Origin: DASYHS01 sp035998295
Lineage (GTDB): Bacteria > Pseudomonadota > Alphaproteobacteria > Azospirillales > Azospirillaceae
Reading direction: 5' to 3'
NCBI RefSeq assembly: GCF_035998295.1
Contig: NZ_DASYHS010000240.1
Location: 1-41,086 of the forward strand
Length of the DNA stretch: 41,086 nucleotides
Shown: positions 32,065 through 40,610 of the stretch, in pieces
Numbering within the stretch: position 1 is the first letter of the stretch
How the letters are laid out: the number at the start of each line of letters is the position of its first letter
The notes under the pieces: model-generated
Seen by the model: the letters and a program-made list of their open reading frames with translations, nothing else
What the model was told of the DNA's origin: nothing
The model's database searches: none
Made by a program: the position numbers and the translations under genes

Positions 32065-32706
32065 TCACGAGTTCCGGCGCAGCTCCTGCGCGCGCAGGGC
32101 CGCCTGAGTGCGGTTCTTGGCCCCGAGCTTGCGGCAGATGCCGCGGATGTGCAGCTTGATCGTGACCTCCTGGAGTTCGAGCGCGCGCGCGATCTCCTTG
32201 TTCGACCACCCCTTCTCGAGATAGGTCAGGACCTCGCCTTCGCGGTGGGTCAACGGCACGCCGCCCTCGATGCGCACCGGTTGCGCTTCCTCCCTGCCGT
32301 CGAGGGCGTCGAGCGGAACGAAGCGTTCGCCCGCGAGGATCAGCCGCAACGCCGAGACGAGGGCCTGGCCGGAGATCGTCTTGGGCAGGAAGCCCCGCGC
32401 GCCCAGGTCGAGCGCCGCGCGGACGTCGTCCTGGGTCGCGGCCCCGGACATCAGGACCACGGGAACGGTCGGCATGCGCTCGCGCATTTCCCGCAGACCC
32501 TTCAGCCCGTCCATCCCCGGCATCTTCAGGTCCAGGATCACGAGATCGACGGCCTCCGACCGGTCGGCGACGGCCATGGCGTCGGCCAGCGACTGCGCGG
32601 TCAGCACCTCCGATTCGGGTTCAAGGCGTTCCACGTAACTCTTCAGCGCATCGCGGACCAGGTTGTGATCGTCTGCGAGGAGCACGCGCATTCTCTGGCC
32701 GTCCAT
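32065..32706 (-). CDS. LuxR/FixJ-type response regulator
   Basis: The 213-residue protein pairs a receiver domain (6-125; D12/D13, phosphoacceptor Asp59 in LDLKMPGMDG, Lys at LPKT) with a LuxR-type helix-turn-helix (152-205; LTHREGEVLTYLEKGWSNKEIARALELQEVTIKLH...). It should be a transcription factor switched by phosphorylation. It is the first gene of a minus-strand cluster with the sulfite-oxidase-fold protein and the hybrid kinase, 174 bp apart. An ATG at 32691 is an alternative start. A long inverted repeat lies 32-57 bp upstream of its start and may be its own operator. Confidence 0.92.
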   Translation of the reverse strand: MDGQRMRVLLADDHNLVRDALKSYVERLEPESEVLTAQSLADAMAVADRSEAVDLVILDLKMPGMDGLKGLREMRERMPTVPVVLMSGAATQDDVRAALDLGARGFLPKTISGQALVSALRLILAGERFVPLDALDGREEAQPVRIEGGVPLTHREGEVLTYLEKGWSNKEIARALELQEVTIKLHIRGICRKLGAKNRTQAALRAQELRRNS

Positions 32707-32737
32707 GGAGTTACGTCGCGACGAGGGGCAGCCAACC

Positions 32738-32763
32738 TACCAATTTCTGTTGAAGAATTGGTA
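32738..32763. promoter_or_regulatory. Inverted repeat between spoVR and the LuxR-type regulator
   Basis: TACCAATT (32738-32745) and AATTGGTA (32756-32763) form a perfect 8-bp inverted repeat separated by 10 bp (a 26-bp dyad). It is AT-rich in a GC-rich genome. Its size suits a dimeric LuxR-family operator, and it lies just upstream of such a gene. It could also serve as the spoVR transcription terminator. Confidence 0.5.
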
Positions 32764-32812
32764 AACATTCGGAACGCCTCGAGAGAGGTGGATCAAGATT
32801 GGAAGCGTGCCC

Positions 32813-34369
32813 TCAGGCCAGCAGGACCGAACTGCCGGCCACCGTATGCTCCTTCAGGACGGCTTCGGTAGTGGCATCGACTTCGACCAGCATCACCTCG
32901 TACCCCCAAAGATTGGCGACGTGGCGCAGCACCGCCCTCGCCTCGCTCTCGTCGAGCAGGATCCGGTTGGTGACCCGGTGCTGGAGCACCAGCTTGCGGT
33001 CCCCGGCCAGGTCGACGTCCACGATCTGGATGTCCGGGTCGGCATAGGCGATGTCGTACTGCCGGGCCAATGCCTTGCGCAGCGACCGGTAGCCCCGTTC
33101 GTTGTGGATGTTCTCGACCACGAGGTCGGGTTCGGCGGCGTCGTTGCGGACGTGGAACAGGCGCATCCTGCGCATCAGCTCCGGGCTGAGGTACTGGAGC
33201 ACGAAGCTCTCGTCGCGGAAATTGGCCCAGGCATCGCGCAAGGTGCCGAGAGGGTCACCGTTGCCGGCGATGTCGGGGAACCAGTCCCGGTCCTCGGTGC
33301 TGGGATCGGTGCAGATGCGGGCGATGTCCTGCATCATCGCGAATCCCAGCGCATAGGGATTGATCCCGGAGAAGCGGGGGTCGTCGAACTCAGGCTGGAA
33401 GACCACGCTGGTATGGCTGTGAAGGAATTCCAGCATCGCGCCTTCCGGCAGCATGCCTTTCTGGTGCAGCCTGTTCATGAGGTAGTAGTGGACATAAGTC
33501 GCACAGCCTTCGTTCATCAGCTTGGTCTGCTTCTGAGGATAGAAGTACTGGGCGATGTGGCGAACGATCCGCAGGATCTCCCGCTGCCACTGAGCCAGCC
33601 GCGGCGCCTTCTTCTCGAGGAAATAGAGGATGTTTTCCTCCGGCAGGCCGAGCAGCGCCTTGCGCTGGGCCATGGCCGTCGGCGTGTCGGCCCGTCCGGC
33701 CTTGCCGGGGACGGTGCGCCAAAGGTCGTTGTAGATCCTTTCCGCATGCGCCTGGCGCTCGATCTCGCGGCGCTCCTCCTCGCGCAGGTTCGGCGCCGAC
33801 TTGCGCGGGTAGCGATGCACCCCGTGGCTCATCACGGCGTGGGCGGCATCCAGCACCCGCTCGACGTTCTGGGCGCCGTACCGGTCCTCGCACCGCGCGA
33901 TGAAATTCTTCGCGAACTCCAGATAGTCGAGGATGCCCTTGGCATCCGTCCACTGGCGGAACAGGTTGTTGTTCTTGAAGAAATGGTTGTGGCCGAACGC
34001 CGCGTGCGCGATCACCAGCGTCTGCATCGTGGCGGAGTTCTCCTCCATGATGTAGCTGATGCACGGGCTGGAATTGATCACGATCTCGTAGGCGAGCCCC
34101 CTGATGCCCTTGCGGTACAACGTCTCGTCGCGGGCAAAATGCTTGCCGAAGGACCAGTGCTTGTACATCAGCGGCATGCCGATCGACGAGTAGGCGTCGA
34201 GCATCTGCTCGGAGGTGATCACCTCGATCTGATTGGGATAGATGTCCAATCCCATCTCGCCGAGCGCGATGTCCTCCACGGCACCGTGGATGCGCTTGAT
34301 CGTATCGTAATTCCAGTCGGGCCCTTCGTAGAGGAGGCCGCCGGACCGGGATTCGAGTTTCGTCAGCAT
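32813..34369 (-). CDS. spoVR: SpoVR family protein
   Basis: The 518-residue protein is a full-length SpoVR homologue (family about 500 residues). It starts MLTKLESRSGGLLYEGPDWNYD and holds the conserved IYPNQIEVITSEQMLDAYSSIGMP, HWSFGKHF, INSSPCISYIMEEN, AHAAFGHNHFFKNN and NEGCATYVHYYLMNRL stretches. SpoVR was named for spore-cortex formation in Bacillus, but non-spore-formers carry it with prkA and yeaH, where its biochemical role is unsettled. The ATG at 34369 is 13 nt downstream of the yeaH stop; in-frame sequence further upstream overlaps yeaH and is not coding. Confidence 0.95.
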   Translation of the reverse strand: MLTKLESRSGGLLYEGPDWNYDTIKRIHGAVEDIALGEMGLDIYPNQIEVITSEQMLDAYSSIGMPLMYKHWSFGKHFARDETLYRKGIRGLAYEIVINSSPCISYIMEENSATMQTLVIAHAAFGHNHFFKNNNLFRQWTDAKGILDYLEFAKNFIARCEDRYGAQNVERVLDAAHAVMSHGVHRYPRKSAPNLREEERREIERQAHAERIYNDLWRTVPGKAGRADTPTAMAQRKALLGLPEENILYFLEKKAPRLAQWQREILRIVRHIAQYFYPQKQTKLMNEGCATYVHYYLMNRLHQKGMLPEGAMLEFLHSHTSVVFQPEFDDPRFSGINPYALGFAMMQDIARICTDPSTEDRDWFPDIAGNGDPLGTLRDAWANFRDESFVLQYLSPELMRRMRLFHVRNDAAEPDLVVENIHNERGYRSLRKALARQYDIAYADPDIQIVDVDLAGDRKLVLQHRVTNRILLDESEARAVLRHVANLWGYEVMLVEVDATTEAVLKEHTVAGSSVLLA

Positions 34370-34382
34370 GGGCGTCCCTGCC

Positions 34383-35690
34383 TTACGCGGTCGCGTTCTC
34401 ACGGGAGAAGAGCTCCCGGAACACGGGGAAGATCTCGCGGCGGTTCTTGACCCGCCGCATCGCCATCGGAGCGCCCGGCTTGGCGACGAGCTTGTAGGTC
34501 CGCCACAAGTCGGTCTCGCGCCCGAACGCGGCGCCGAGCGCCCCGCCCAGCCCGCCGTCATGCTCCTGGGCGACTTCGATATAGGCGAAGTACTGGCACA
34601 TCGGCAGGATCGCGTTCTCCAGCAGCGATGCCGACTTGGCGTTGTCGTTCGACATGTTGTCGCCGTCGGACGCCTGCGCGGCGTAGATGTTCCAGTCGTC
34701 GGGCGGATAGCGGTCGCGGATGACGCGCTGCATCTCCTCCAGCGCGGTCGACACGATCGTGCCGCCGGTCTCGGTCGAGTAGAAGAAGGTTTCCTCGTCC
34801 ACCTCCTTCGCCTCGTGGGTATGGCGGATGAAGACGACGTCCACGTGGCTGTAGCGGCGCTTCAGGAACATGTAGAGCAGCATGAAGAACCGCTTGGCCA
34901 AGTCCTTCATGTGCTCGGTCATGGAACCGGAGACGTCCATCAGGCAGAACATGACCGCCTGGGCGACCGGCTTGGGAACCCGCTCGAACCGGTTGTAGCG
35001 GACATCCACCGGGTCGAGGTAGGGGATCAGCCTGGTCCTGCGCAGCACGTGCTCCAGCCGCTCGCGCAGTTCCTGCAGCTCCTCGATCTCGCCCCCCTTC
35101 TCCTCGATCTCTTCGATCCGCCTGCGCAACTCGTCCAGCTCGGCCGGGCGCGGCCGCTTCAGGGCGATGCGCCGGGACAGGCTGTTGCGCATGGTGCGCA
35201 CGAGATTGAGGTTGGACGGCGTGCCCGACGAGCTGTAGCCGGCCCGCTGAAGCGAGAAGCTCTCGGTCTTCTTGATCTTCTGCTTCACGAGGTCGGGAAG
35301 CTCCAGATCCTCCATGAAGATGTCCAGGAACTCGTCGCGCGACAGGATGAAGCGGAAGTCGTCCTCGCCGTCGCCGTCCGCGCTGGCCTTCGAGCCGCGG
35401 CCGCCGCCGCCGCCGTCCGGCCGCGGGATGCGGTCGCCTTCGACATACTCCTTGTTGCCGGGAACGATGTGCTCCCGGACGCCGCCGTTGGCTGCCTTGT
35501 GGAAGGTCGGCTCGCGAACGCCGCCGGCGGCGATGGAGATCTTCTCACCGTTCTCCAGGTCCTGGATGTTGCGCTTGCCCGAGGAGTCGCGCACGGCCTT
35601 GACGATCTGCTCCTTCGCGCGTCTCAGGAAGCGCTGGCGGTTTGCCAGGCTCTTGCCCTTGGGATTGAGGCGCCGATCGATGATGTTCAT
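34383..35690 (-). CDS. yeaH: YeaH/YhbH family protein (DUF444)
   Basis: The 435-residue protein shows family landmarks: MNIIDRRLNPKGKSLANRQRFLRR at the start, a Gly-rich acidic linker (90-112), a coiled-coil stretch (183-217) and a C-terminal von Willebrand A-like domain with the metal-site motif DVSGSM (252-257) and a later TGGT. It is the middle gene of prkA-yeaH-spoVR, a stationary-phase/nitrogen-stress module in enterobacteria; YeaH is encoded with the kinase YeaG (PrkA) and thought to work with it. It lies 42 nt after prkA. Confidence 0.95.
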   Translation of the reverse strand: MNIIDRRLNPKGKSLANRQRFLRRAKEQIVKAVRDSSGKRNIQDLENGEKISIAAGGVREPTFHKAANGGVREHIVPGNKEYVEGDRIPRPDGGGGGRGSKASADGDGEDDFRFILSRDEFLDIFMEDLELPDLVKQKIKKTESFSLQRAGYSSSGTPSNLNLVRTMRNSLSRRIALKRPRPAELDELRRRIEEIEEKGGEIEELQELRERLEHVLRRTRLIPYLDPVDVRYNRFERVPKPVAQAVMFCLMDVSGSMTEHMKDLAKRFFMLLYMFLKRRYSHVDVVFIRHTHEAKEVDEETFFYSTETGGTIVSTALEEMQRVIRDRYPPDDWNIYAAQASDGDNMSNDNAKSASLLENAILPMCQYFAYIEVAQEHDGGLGGALGAAFGRETDLWRTYKLVAKPGAPMAMRRVKNRREIFPVFRELFSRENATA

Positions 35691-35732
35691 ACGTGCGCTT
35701 TCTCCAACGGAGGTTGTACGGGCGGCGCCGGC

Positions 35733-37679
35733 TCAACCGGCCTGCTTCACCCGCATGTACCACTCGACCAGCCGTCTGACCTGCCGCTCGGTGTAGCCGC
35801 GCTCCATCATGCGCAAGACGAATTCCGAGTGCTTCTTCTCGGTCTCGCCGTCCTTCTTGCTGCCGAAGCTGATGACCGGCAGCAGATCCTCCACCTGGCT
35901 GAACATCCGCCGCTCGATGACGTCGCGGATCTTCTCGTACGAGGTCCAGGACGGATTGCGGCCGCCGTTGTTGGCCTTGGCGCGCAAGGCGAACTTCACG
36001 ACCTCGTTGCGGAAATCCTTCGGATTGGCGATGCCCGCCGGCTTCTCGATCTTCGTGAGCTCCTGGTTCAGGAGTTCGCGGTTGAGCATCTGGCCCGTGT
36101 CGGGATCCTTGAAGTCCTGGTCCTCGATCCAGGCGTCCGCGTAGTCGACGTACCGGTCGAACAGGTTCTGCCCGTAATCGTGGTAGCTCTCCAGGTAGGC
36201 CTTCTGGATCTCGTGCCCGATGAACTCCGCGTAGCGTGGCGCCAGCTCGCCCTTGATGAACTCGACGTAGCGCTTCTCCGTCTCTTCGGGGAACTGCTCG
36301 CGCCGGATCGCCTGTTCCAGGACGTACATCAGGTGCACGGGGTCGGCGGACACCTCGTTGGTGTCGTAGTTGAACGTGGCGGCGAGGACCTTGAACGCGA
36401 AGCGGGTGGAGATGCCGTCCATGCCTTCGTCCACGCCCGCGGCGTCGCGGTACTCCTGCATGGACTTGGCCCGGGGATCCGTCTCCTTGAGGCTCTCGCC
36501 GTCATAGATCCGCATCTTGCTGAACATCGAGGAGTTCTCGTGCTCGCGCAGGCGTGACAGCACCGAGAAGCGGGCCAGCATCTCCAGCGTGAACGGCGCG
36601 CAGGGCGAGCTTGCGAGGTCGGAGGTGCGGATCAGCTTGTCGTAAATCTGCATCTCTTCGGTCACGCGCAGGCAGTACGGGACCTTGATCACGCAGATGC
36701 GGTCGATGAAGGCCTCGTTGTTCTTGTTGTTCTTGAAGCTCTGCCACTCGGCCTCGTTCGAATGGGCCATGATGATGCCCTGGAACGGCATCGCGCCGAT
36801 GTTTTCGGTCCCGGTGTAGTTGCCCTCCTGCGTGGCCGTCAGGAGCGGATGCAGCATCTTGATCGGGGCCTTGAACATCTCGACGAATTCGAGCAGGCCC
36901 TGGTTCGCCCGGTTCAGCCCGCCGGAGAAGCTGTAGGCGTCCGGATCGTTCTGGGGATACATCTCGAGCTTGCGGATGTCGACCTTGCCGACCAGCGAGG
37001 AGATGTCCTGGTTGTTCTCATCCCCCGGCTCGGTCTTGGCGACCGCGACCTGGCGCAGCTTGCTCGGCATCAGCCGGACGACCTTGAACTTGGAAATGTC
37101 GCCGCCGAATTCGTCCAGGCGCTTGAGCGCCCAGGGGCTCATCAGCCCGGTCAGCCGGCGCGCCGGAATGCCGTAGCGGTCCTCCAGGATCGGTCCCATG
37201 GAGTCGGGATCGAACAGGCCGAGCGGGCTTTCGAACAGCGGGCTGACCTCCTTGCCCGCCTTGAGGACGTAGACCGGGCAACGCTCCATAAGGGTCTTCA
37301 ACCGCTCCGCCAGCGACGACTTGCCGCCACCGACCGGACCGAGCAGGTAGAGGATCTGCTTGCGCTCCTCCAGTCCCTGGGCGGCATGGCGGAAGAAGCC
37401 GACGATGCGTTCGATCGTCTCCTCCATGCCGAAGAAGTCGGCGAAGGCCGGATACACCTTGATGGTGCGGTTCATGAAGATGCGGCCGACGCGGGCGTCC
37501 TTGGACGTGTCCACGACCTCCGGTTCGCCGATCGCCGTCAATATCCGCTCGGGTGCGGAAGCGTACGCCGTCGGGTCGGACTTGCAGAGCTCCAGATATT
37601 CCGAAAGGGAGAGTTCGGTCTCTTTGCGACCCTCGTAATTGCGCGAGTAGGCGGTGAACAGTTCGTCGGCCGGGAACAT
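35733..37679 (-). CDS. prkA: PrkA family AAA/serine protein kinase
   Basis: The 648-residue protein has the PrkA layout: an AAA-type ATPase domain with Walker A GPVGGGKS (114-121) near VYPAFADFFGMEETIERIVGFF, and a C-terminal PrkA domain (about 400-640) with ANPKDFRNEVVKFALRA and the YTERQVRRLVEWYMRVKQAG ending. PrkA/YeaG acts as a serine kinase, or possibly an ATP-dependent protease, in stress adaptation. A strong AAGGAG lies 6 nt before the ATG within a 12-bp palindrome. It is the first gene of the prkA-yeaH-spoVR operon. Confidence 0.96.
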   Translation of the reverse strand: MFPADELFTAYSRNYEGRKETELSLSEYLELCKSDPTAYASAPERILTAIGEPEVVDTSKDARVGRIFMNRTIKVYPAFADFFGMEETIERIVGFFRHAAQGLEERKQILYLLGPVGGGKSSLAERLKTLMERCPVYVLKAGKEVSPLFESPLGLFDPDSMGPILEDRYGIPARRLTGLMSPWALKRLDEFGGDISKFKVVRLMPSKLRQVAVAKTEPGDENNQDISSLVGKVDIRKLEMYPQNDPDAYSFSGGLNRANQGLLEFVEMFKAPIKMLHPLLTATQEGNYTGTENIGAMPFQGIIMAHSNEAEWQSFKNNKNNEAFIDRICVIKVPYCLRVTEEMQIYDKLIRTSDLASSPCAPFTLEMLARFSVLSRLREHENSSMFSKMRIYDGESLKETDPRAKSMQEYRDAAGVDEGMDGISTRFAFKVLAATFNYDTNEVSADPVHLMYVLEQAIRREQFPEETEKRYVEFIKGELAPRYAEFIGHEIQKAYLESYHDYGQNLFDRYVDYADAWIEDQDFKDPDTGQMLNRELLNQELTKIEKPAGIANPKDFRNEVVKFALRAKANNGGRNPSWTSYEKIRDVIERRMFSQVEDLLPVISFGSKKDGETEKKHSEFVLRMMERGYTERQVRRLVEWYMRVKQAG

Positions 37680-37687
37680 CGGTCACT

Positions 37688-37699
37688 CCTTTGCAAAGG
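37688..37699. promoter_or_regulatory. Palindrome overlapping the prkA ribosome site
   Basis: CCTTTGCAAAGG is a perfect 12-bp palindrome that includes part of the Shine-Dalgarno (AAGGAG on the minus strand) of prkA. It could mask the ribosome site or bind a regulator. Chance occurrence is not excluded. Confidence 0.3.
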
Positions 37700-38202
37700 T
37701 GCTTCCATTGTTCCTGCGGCGCTCGACTGGACCCATATCGCCTCACCTATCCAGGGCTGCCGCAGGCAATGATACTCATGACTCCTCCCCGCCAACATTC
37801 CCTCGTGGCTGAACATCATCGCTACTCACGCAAGCTTTCCCCGCGTTTTCCCAATAATGAACCAACCTAGTGCGCAGGCGGGCATTGTCCAAAAACGAAT
37901 CGGATGGGGCTTGATGCTTCCCAGCGCACGTCGCCAACGCGACACGCCCCCGCCGGATTTCCGGCCTATGCATCGAGAGTTGCCGCCAAGTGTGACCGGA
38001 TCGTGACGCATCGGTCCACGCCCGGTCGAAAGTACGGCTTTCGGATACGGTGCCGGGAGTGATCGAGACCCCCTCCCGGGAGCGCGGCAGCACCGTCGAC
38101 GCGCTTCCCAACTCGGCGGAAGCATCGGGGATCGGTTCTGCGGTGGGACGCGCCAAGCCGTACACCCTCTCACCCTTCATGGTTAATCGTTAAGCTAAAG
38201 CG

Positions 38203-38239
38203 GGTTCGGTTAACAAGGGGTTTCGCAGCCTACCGAACC
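38203..38239. repeat. 8-bp inverted repeat GGTTCGGT / ACCGAACC
   Basis: GGTTCGGT at 38203-38210 and ACCGAACC at 38232-38239 are exact inverted copies 21 bp apart, next to a TTAA-rich island upstream of prkA. Possible operator pair or transcript hairpin. Confidence 0.35.
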
Positions 38240-38301
38240 GCCCCCGCCAACGTCGGATACCCCAAGAGAGAATATGGGGCGCCGATGCAACAAGGCGATG
38301 G

Positions 38302-38319
38302 TCCCCGCTTGCGCGGGGA
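38302..38319. repeat. REP-like extragenic palindrome
   Basis: TCCCCGC-TTGC-GCGGGGA is a perfect 7-bp stem with a 4-nt loop in non-coding DNA. Similar CCCCGC...GCGGGG palindromes are scattered as REP-type elements in many alphaproteobacterial genomes. Only one copy is present in this window. Confidence 0.4.
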
Positions 38320-38808
38320 AGGTCGCCTCGGCCCCGGAACTCCGGCAGCCGACGGCGGCGGCTCCTGCACTGTGAATCTGAACACACGCCCGCCCCTTCC
38401 GTTCCCCTGCCGGAATGCCCGGTACGCCCGCGACTCGGGTGCAGGCGTACGGCCCCAAATGGTGCAATCAGGTCGGCGGCGACTGGCGGACCGTCGGGAG
38501 GTCGGCCAGGAATTCGTGGGGGAGGCCGCCCCGGCGAGGGTGGCGAGCGTGAACCGGCCGGGGGCGGACCGCGCCGCGCCCACGTCCCAGGCGAACGGCA
38601 TGCCGACGGGTGGGCCCGGCCGCGCCCGGGGAGACCACGGCGCGACGGTGCTCGCCGCCCGTTCGTCGCGCAGGTTGGTCAGGCCCTGTCCCGGCCACAC
38701 AGCACCCGGTCCGGATGCGTCGGCGTCACTCCGGCAATCTCGAACGTTCCGCCCATGGACACAGGAACACGCGATGCGGCCGGGCTGTTTCAGGGGCAGG
38801 AGGACAGC

Positions 38809-38994
38809 ATGAACGACACCGAGCGCGACGATCCCCGCCCACGGACTCCTGGAAAGGAGAAGACCGACGAAACCCCCGAACGCCGGCCCGACCCGGACGA
38901 GGAGCAGATCGGCATCCTGCCCGGCAAGGTCCCGGGCCGTCCGGTCGACCCGAGCGATCCACGCTTCCCGGGCAGCCAGCCCGACCTCGCCTGA
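38809..38994 (+). CDS. Small charged, probably disordered protein
   Basis: An ATG at 38809 with AGGAGG 6 nt upstream opens a 61-residue protein rich in Asp, Glu, Arg and Pro, with no Cys or Trp and almost no hydrophobic core. The C-terminal half has a loosely conserved look (GILPGKVPGRPVDPSDPRFPGS). An in-frame ATG at 38755 would add 18 residues but lacks a ribosome site. Role unknown; it converges with the alpha-glucosidase gene. Confidence 0.65.
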   Translation: MNDTERDDPRPRTPGKEKTDETPERRPDPDEEQIGILPGKVPGRPVDPSDPRFPGSQPDLA

Positions 38995-39008
38995 AGCGCG
39001 GGACGGGT

Positions 39009-40610
39009 TCAGCGTCCGCGCCGTCCCACCTCGACGATCAGGCCCTCGCCGGCATGCAGCGAGACCGTCCCCTCGACGGGCTCGCCGCTCCTGTCGAGGC
39101 CGGTCGAGAGGACGACCGCTCCCGCAGGCACCCCGTGAGCCTCGTGAGGCTCGTCGCCCAGGTTGAGCAGCACGGCGAAGCACCGCCCCTCGTGCTCGCG
39201 CAGATAGACCAGCACGTCGCCTTCCGCCTCTATCCGCACGAAGGAACCGCGGTTCAGCGCAGGTTCCCCCCGGCGTAGCGCGACAAGGTTGCGGTACAGG
39301 GCCAGCATCGAGTCCGGCGCCTGCTCCTGCGTCGCGACGTTGACGGTGTCGGCATCGCCGGGAACCGGCAGCCACGGCTCGGCGGTGGAGAAGCCGGCTG
39401 CCCTGCCGGGCTCCCATTGCATCGGCGTGCGCTGCGGATCGCGCCCGAGCCCCAGGCCCGGTACGTTCTTCTCGAACGGGTCCTGGATGCGGTCGGGCGG
39501 GATCGGTACGTCGTGCATGCCGATCTCGTCGCCGTAGTACATGGTCGGCGTCCCGCGCAGCGTCAGCAGCATCATCGCGGCGACGCGCGCCTGAGCGGTG
39601 CCGACGCGCGACGCGATGCGCGGCTTGTCGTGGTTGCCCAGCACCCAGTTGGGCCACCCTCCCGGCGGCAGCGCCTCCTCGTAGTCCTCGATCATGCGGG
39701 CGAGGGACCGGGCGTGCCAGGGTGCTTCGACGAGCTGGAAGTTGAAGGGCAGATGGACCCCTTCCAGATCGGTACCGTAATAGGCCACCAGCCGCTCGAG
39801 GGGGAGGTAGATCTCCCCGATCAGCAGGCGGTCGTCATACTCGTCGACGACGCTCCGCAGCCCCGCCACCACGTCGAGCACCTCCGGGCGGTCGGTGGTG
39901 TAGACGGGCACCAGCCTCTGGTAGGGATCGTGGCCGGGCCGCCATTCCGGATTGATGGGGTTGTCGCGGAACCGGTCGTCCTTGATCAGGTGCCACAGCA
40001 CGTCGACGCGGAAGCCGTCGACGCCCCGGTCGAGCCAGAAGCGCAGGGCGTCGTGCATGGCGCGGACGACTTCGGGGTCGCGCCAGTTCAGGTCCGGCTG
40101 CTCCTTCAGGAAGGCGTGGTAGTAGTACTGGCCCGTCGCCTCGTCGAACTCCCAGCCGCTGCCGCCGAAGGTGCTGAGCCAATTGTTGGGCGGGCCGCCG
40201 TCCGGCCCGGGGTCGCGCCATATGTACCAGTCGCGCTTGGGGTCGTCGCGCGAGGAGCGCGAGGCTTGGAACCAGGGATGCTGGTCCGACGTGTGGTTCG
40301 GCACGTAGTCCAGGATCAGCCTCATGCCGCGCCGATGCGCTTCCGTGACCAGCCGGTCGAACTCATCGAGGGTTCCGAATATCGGATGGATCGCGCAGAA
40401 GTCGCTGATGTCGTAGCCGAAATCCTTCATCGGCGACGGGAAGACCGGCGACAGCCAGATCGCGTCCACGCCCAGCCAGGACAGGTAGTCCAGCCGCGAA
40501 ACGATGCCCGCGAGATCGCCGATGCCGTCGCCGTCGGTGTCCTGGAACGAGCGCGGATAGATCTGGTAGACGATTCCGTGCTGCCACCAGCGGGTATCGT
40601 GGGTCGTCAT
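39009..40610 (-). CDS. GH13 family alpha-glucosidase
   Basis: The 533-residue enzyme belongs to glycoside hydrolase family 13, oligo-alpha-glucosidase type (WWQHGIVYQIYPRSFQDTDGDGIGDL at the N-terminus). The (beta/alpha)8 barrel carries nucleophile Asp203 in GFRVDV, acid/base Glu266 in LLIGEIY and the transition-state Asp328 in GNHDKPR, plus DYVPNHTSDQHPWF (101-114). It should hydrolyse terminal alpha-glucosidic bonds of short oligosaccharides or sucrose-like substrates, probably in the cytosol since no signal peptide is visible. The ATG at 40610 overlaps the mfd stop by 4 nt, an unusual pairing with a DNA-repair gene. Confidence 0.94.
   Translation of the reverse strand: MTTHDTRWWQHGIVYQIYPRSFQDTDGDGIGDLAGIVSRLDYLSWLGVDAIWLSPVFPSPMKDFGYDISDFCAIHPIFGTLDEFDRLVTEAHRRGMRLILDYVPNHTSDQHPWFQASRSSRDDPKRDWYIWRDPGPDGGPPNNWLSTFGGSGWEFDEATGQYYYHAFLKEQPDLNWRDPEVVRAMHDALRFWLDRGVDGFRVDVLWHLIKDDRFRDNPINPEWRPGHDPYQRLVPVYTTDRPEVLDVVAGLRSVVDEYDDRLLIGEIYLPLERLVAYYGTDLEGVHLPFNFQLVEAPWHARSLARMIEDYEEALPPGGWPNWVLGNHDKPRIASRVGTAQARVAAMMLLTLRGTPTMYYGDEIGMHDVPIPPDRIQDPFEKNVPGLGLGRDPQRTPMQWEPGRAAGFSTAEPWLPVPGDADTVNVATQEQAPDSMLALYRNLVALRRGEPALNRGSFVRIEAEGDVLVYLREHEGRCFAVLLNLGDEPHEAHGVPAGAVVLSTGLDRSGEPVEGTVSLHAGEGLIVEVGRRGR

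Larger units (their letters stand above)
37700..38808. other. 1.1-kb region without a convincing gene upstream of prkA
   Basis: Between the prkA start and the next plus-strand gene no frame has a ribosome site, plausible composition and plausible protein together. Minus-strand frames such as 37776-38180 lack these. The stretch is mixed in composition, with AT-rich islands at 37830-37920 and 38180-38215. It contains a 7-bp stem CCGGGAG/CTCCCGG (38053-38079), three TTAA tetramers (38183, 38190, 38210), an 8-bp inverted repeat GGTTCGGT/ACCGAACC (38203-38239) and a REP-like hairpin (38302-38319). It may hold a long prkA leader or promoter, or a decayed gene. Confidence 0.5.

Noticed and set aside
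32807..34450. 547-codon plus-strand frame antisense to spoVR
   Set aside because: Shadow of spoVR; no start signals and composition typical of antisense translation.
37776..38180. 134-codon minus-strand frame upstream of prkA
   Set aside because: No ribosome site, no recognisable domain or hydrophobic pattern, and low-quality composition; treated as non-coding.
38302..38319. Hairpin resembling a type I-E CRISPR repeat core (CCCCGC...GCGGGG)
   Set aside because: Only a single copy with no spacers or cas genes; better read as a REP-like palindrome.
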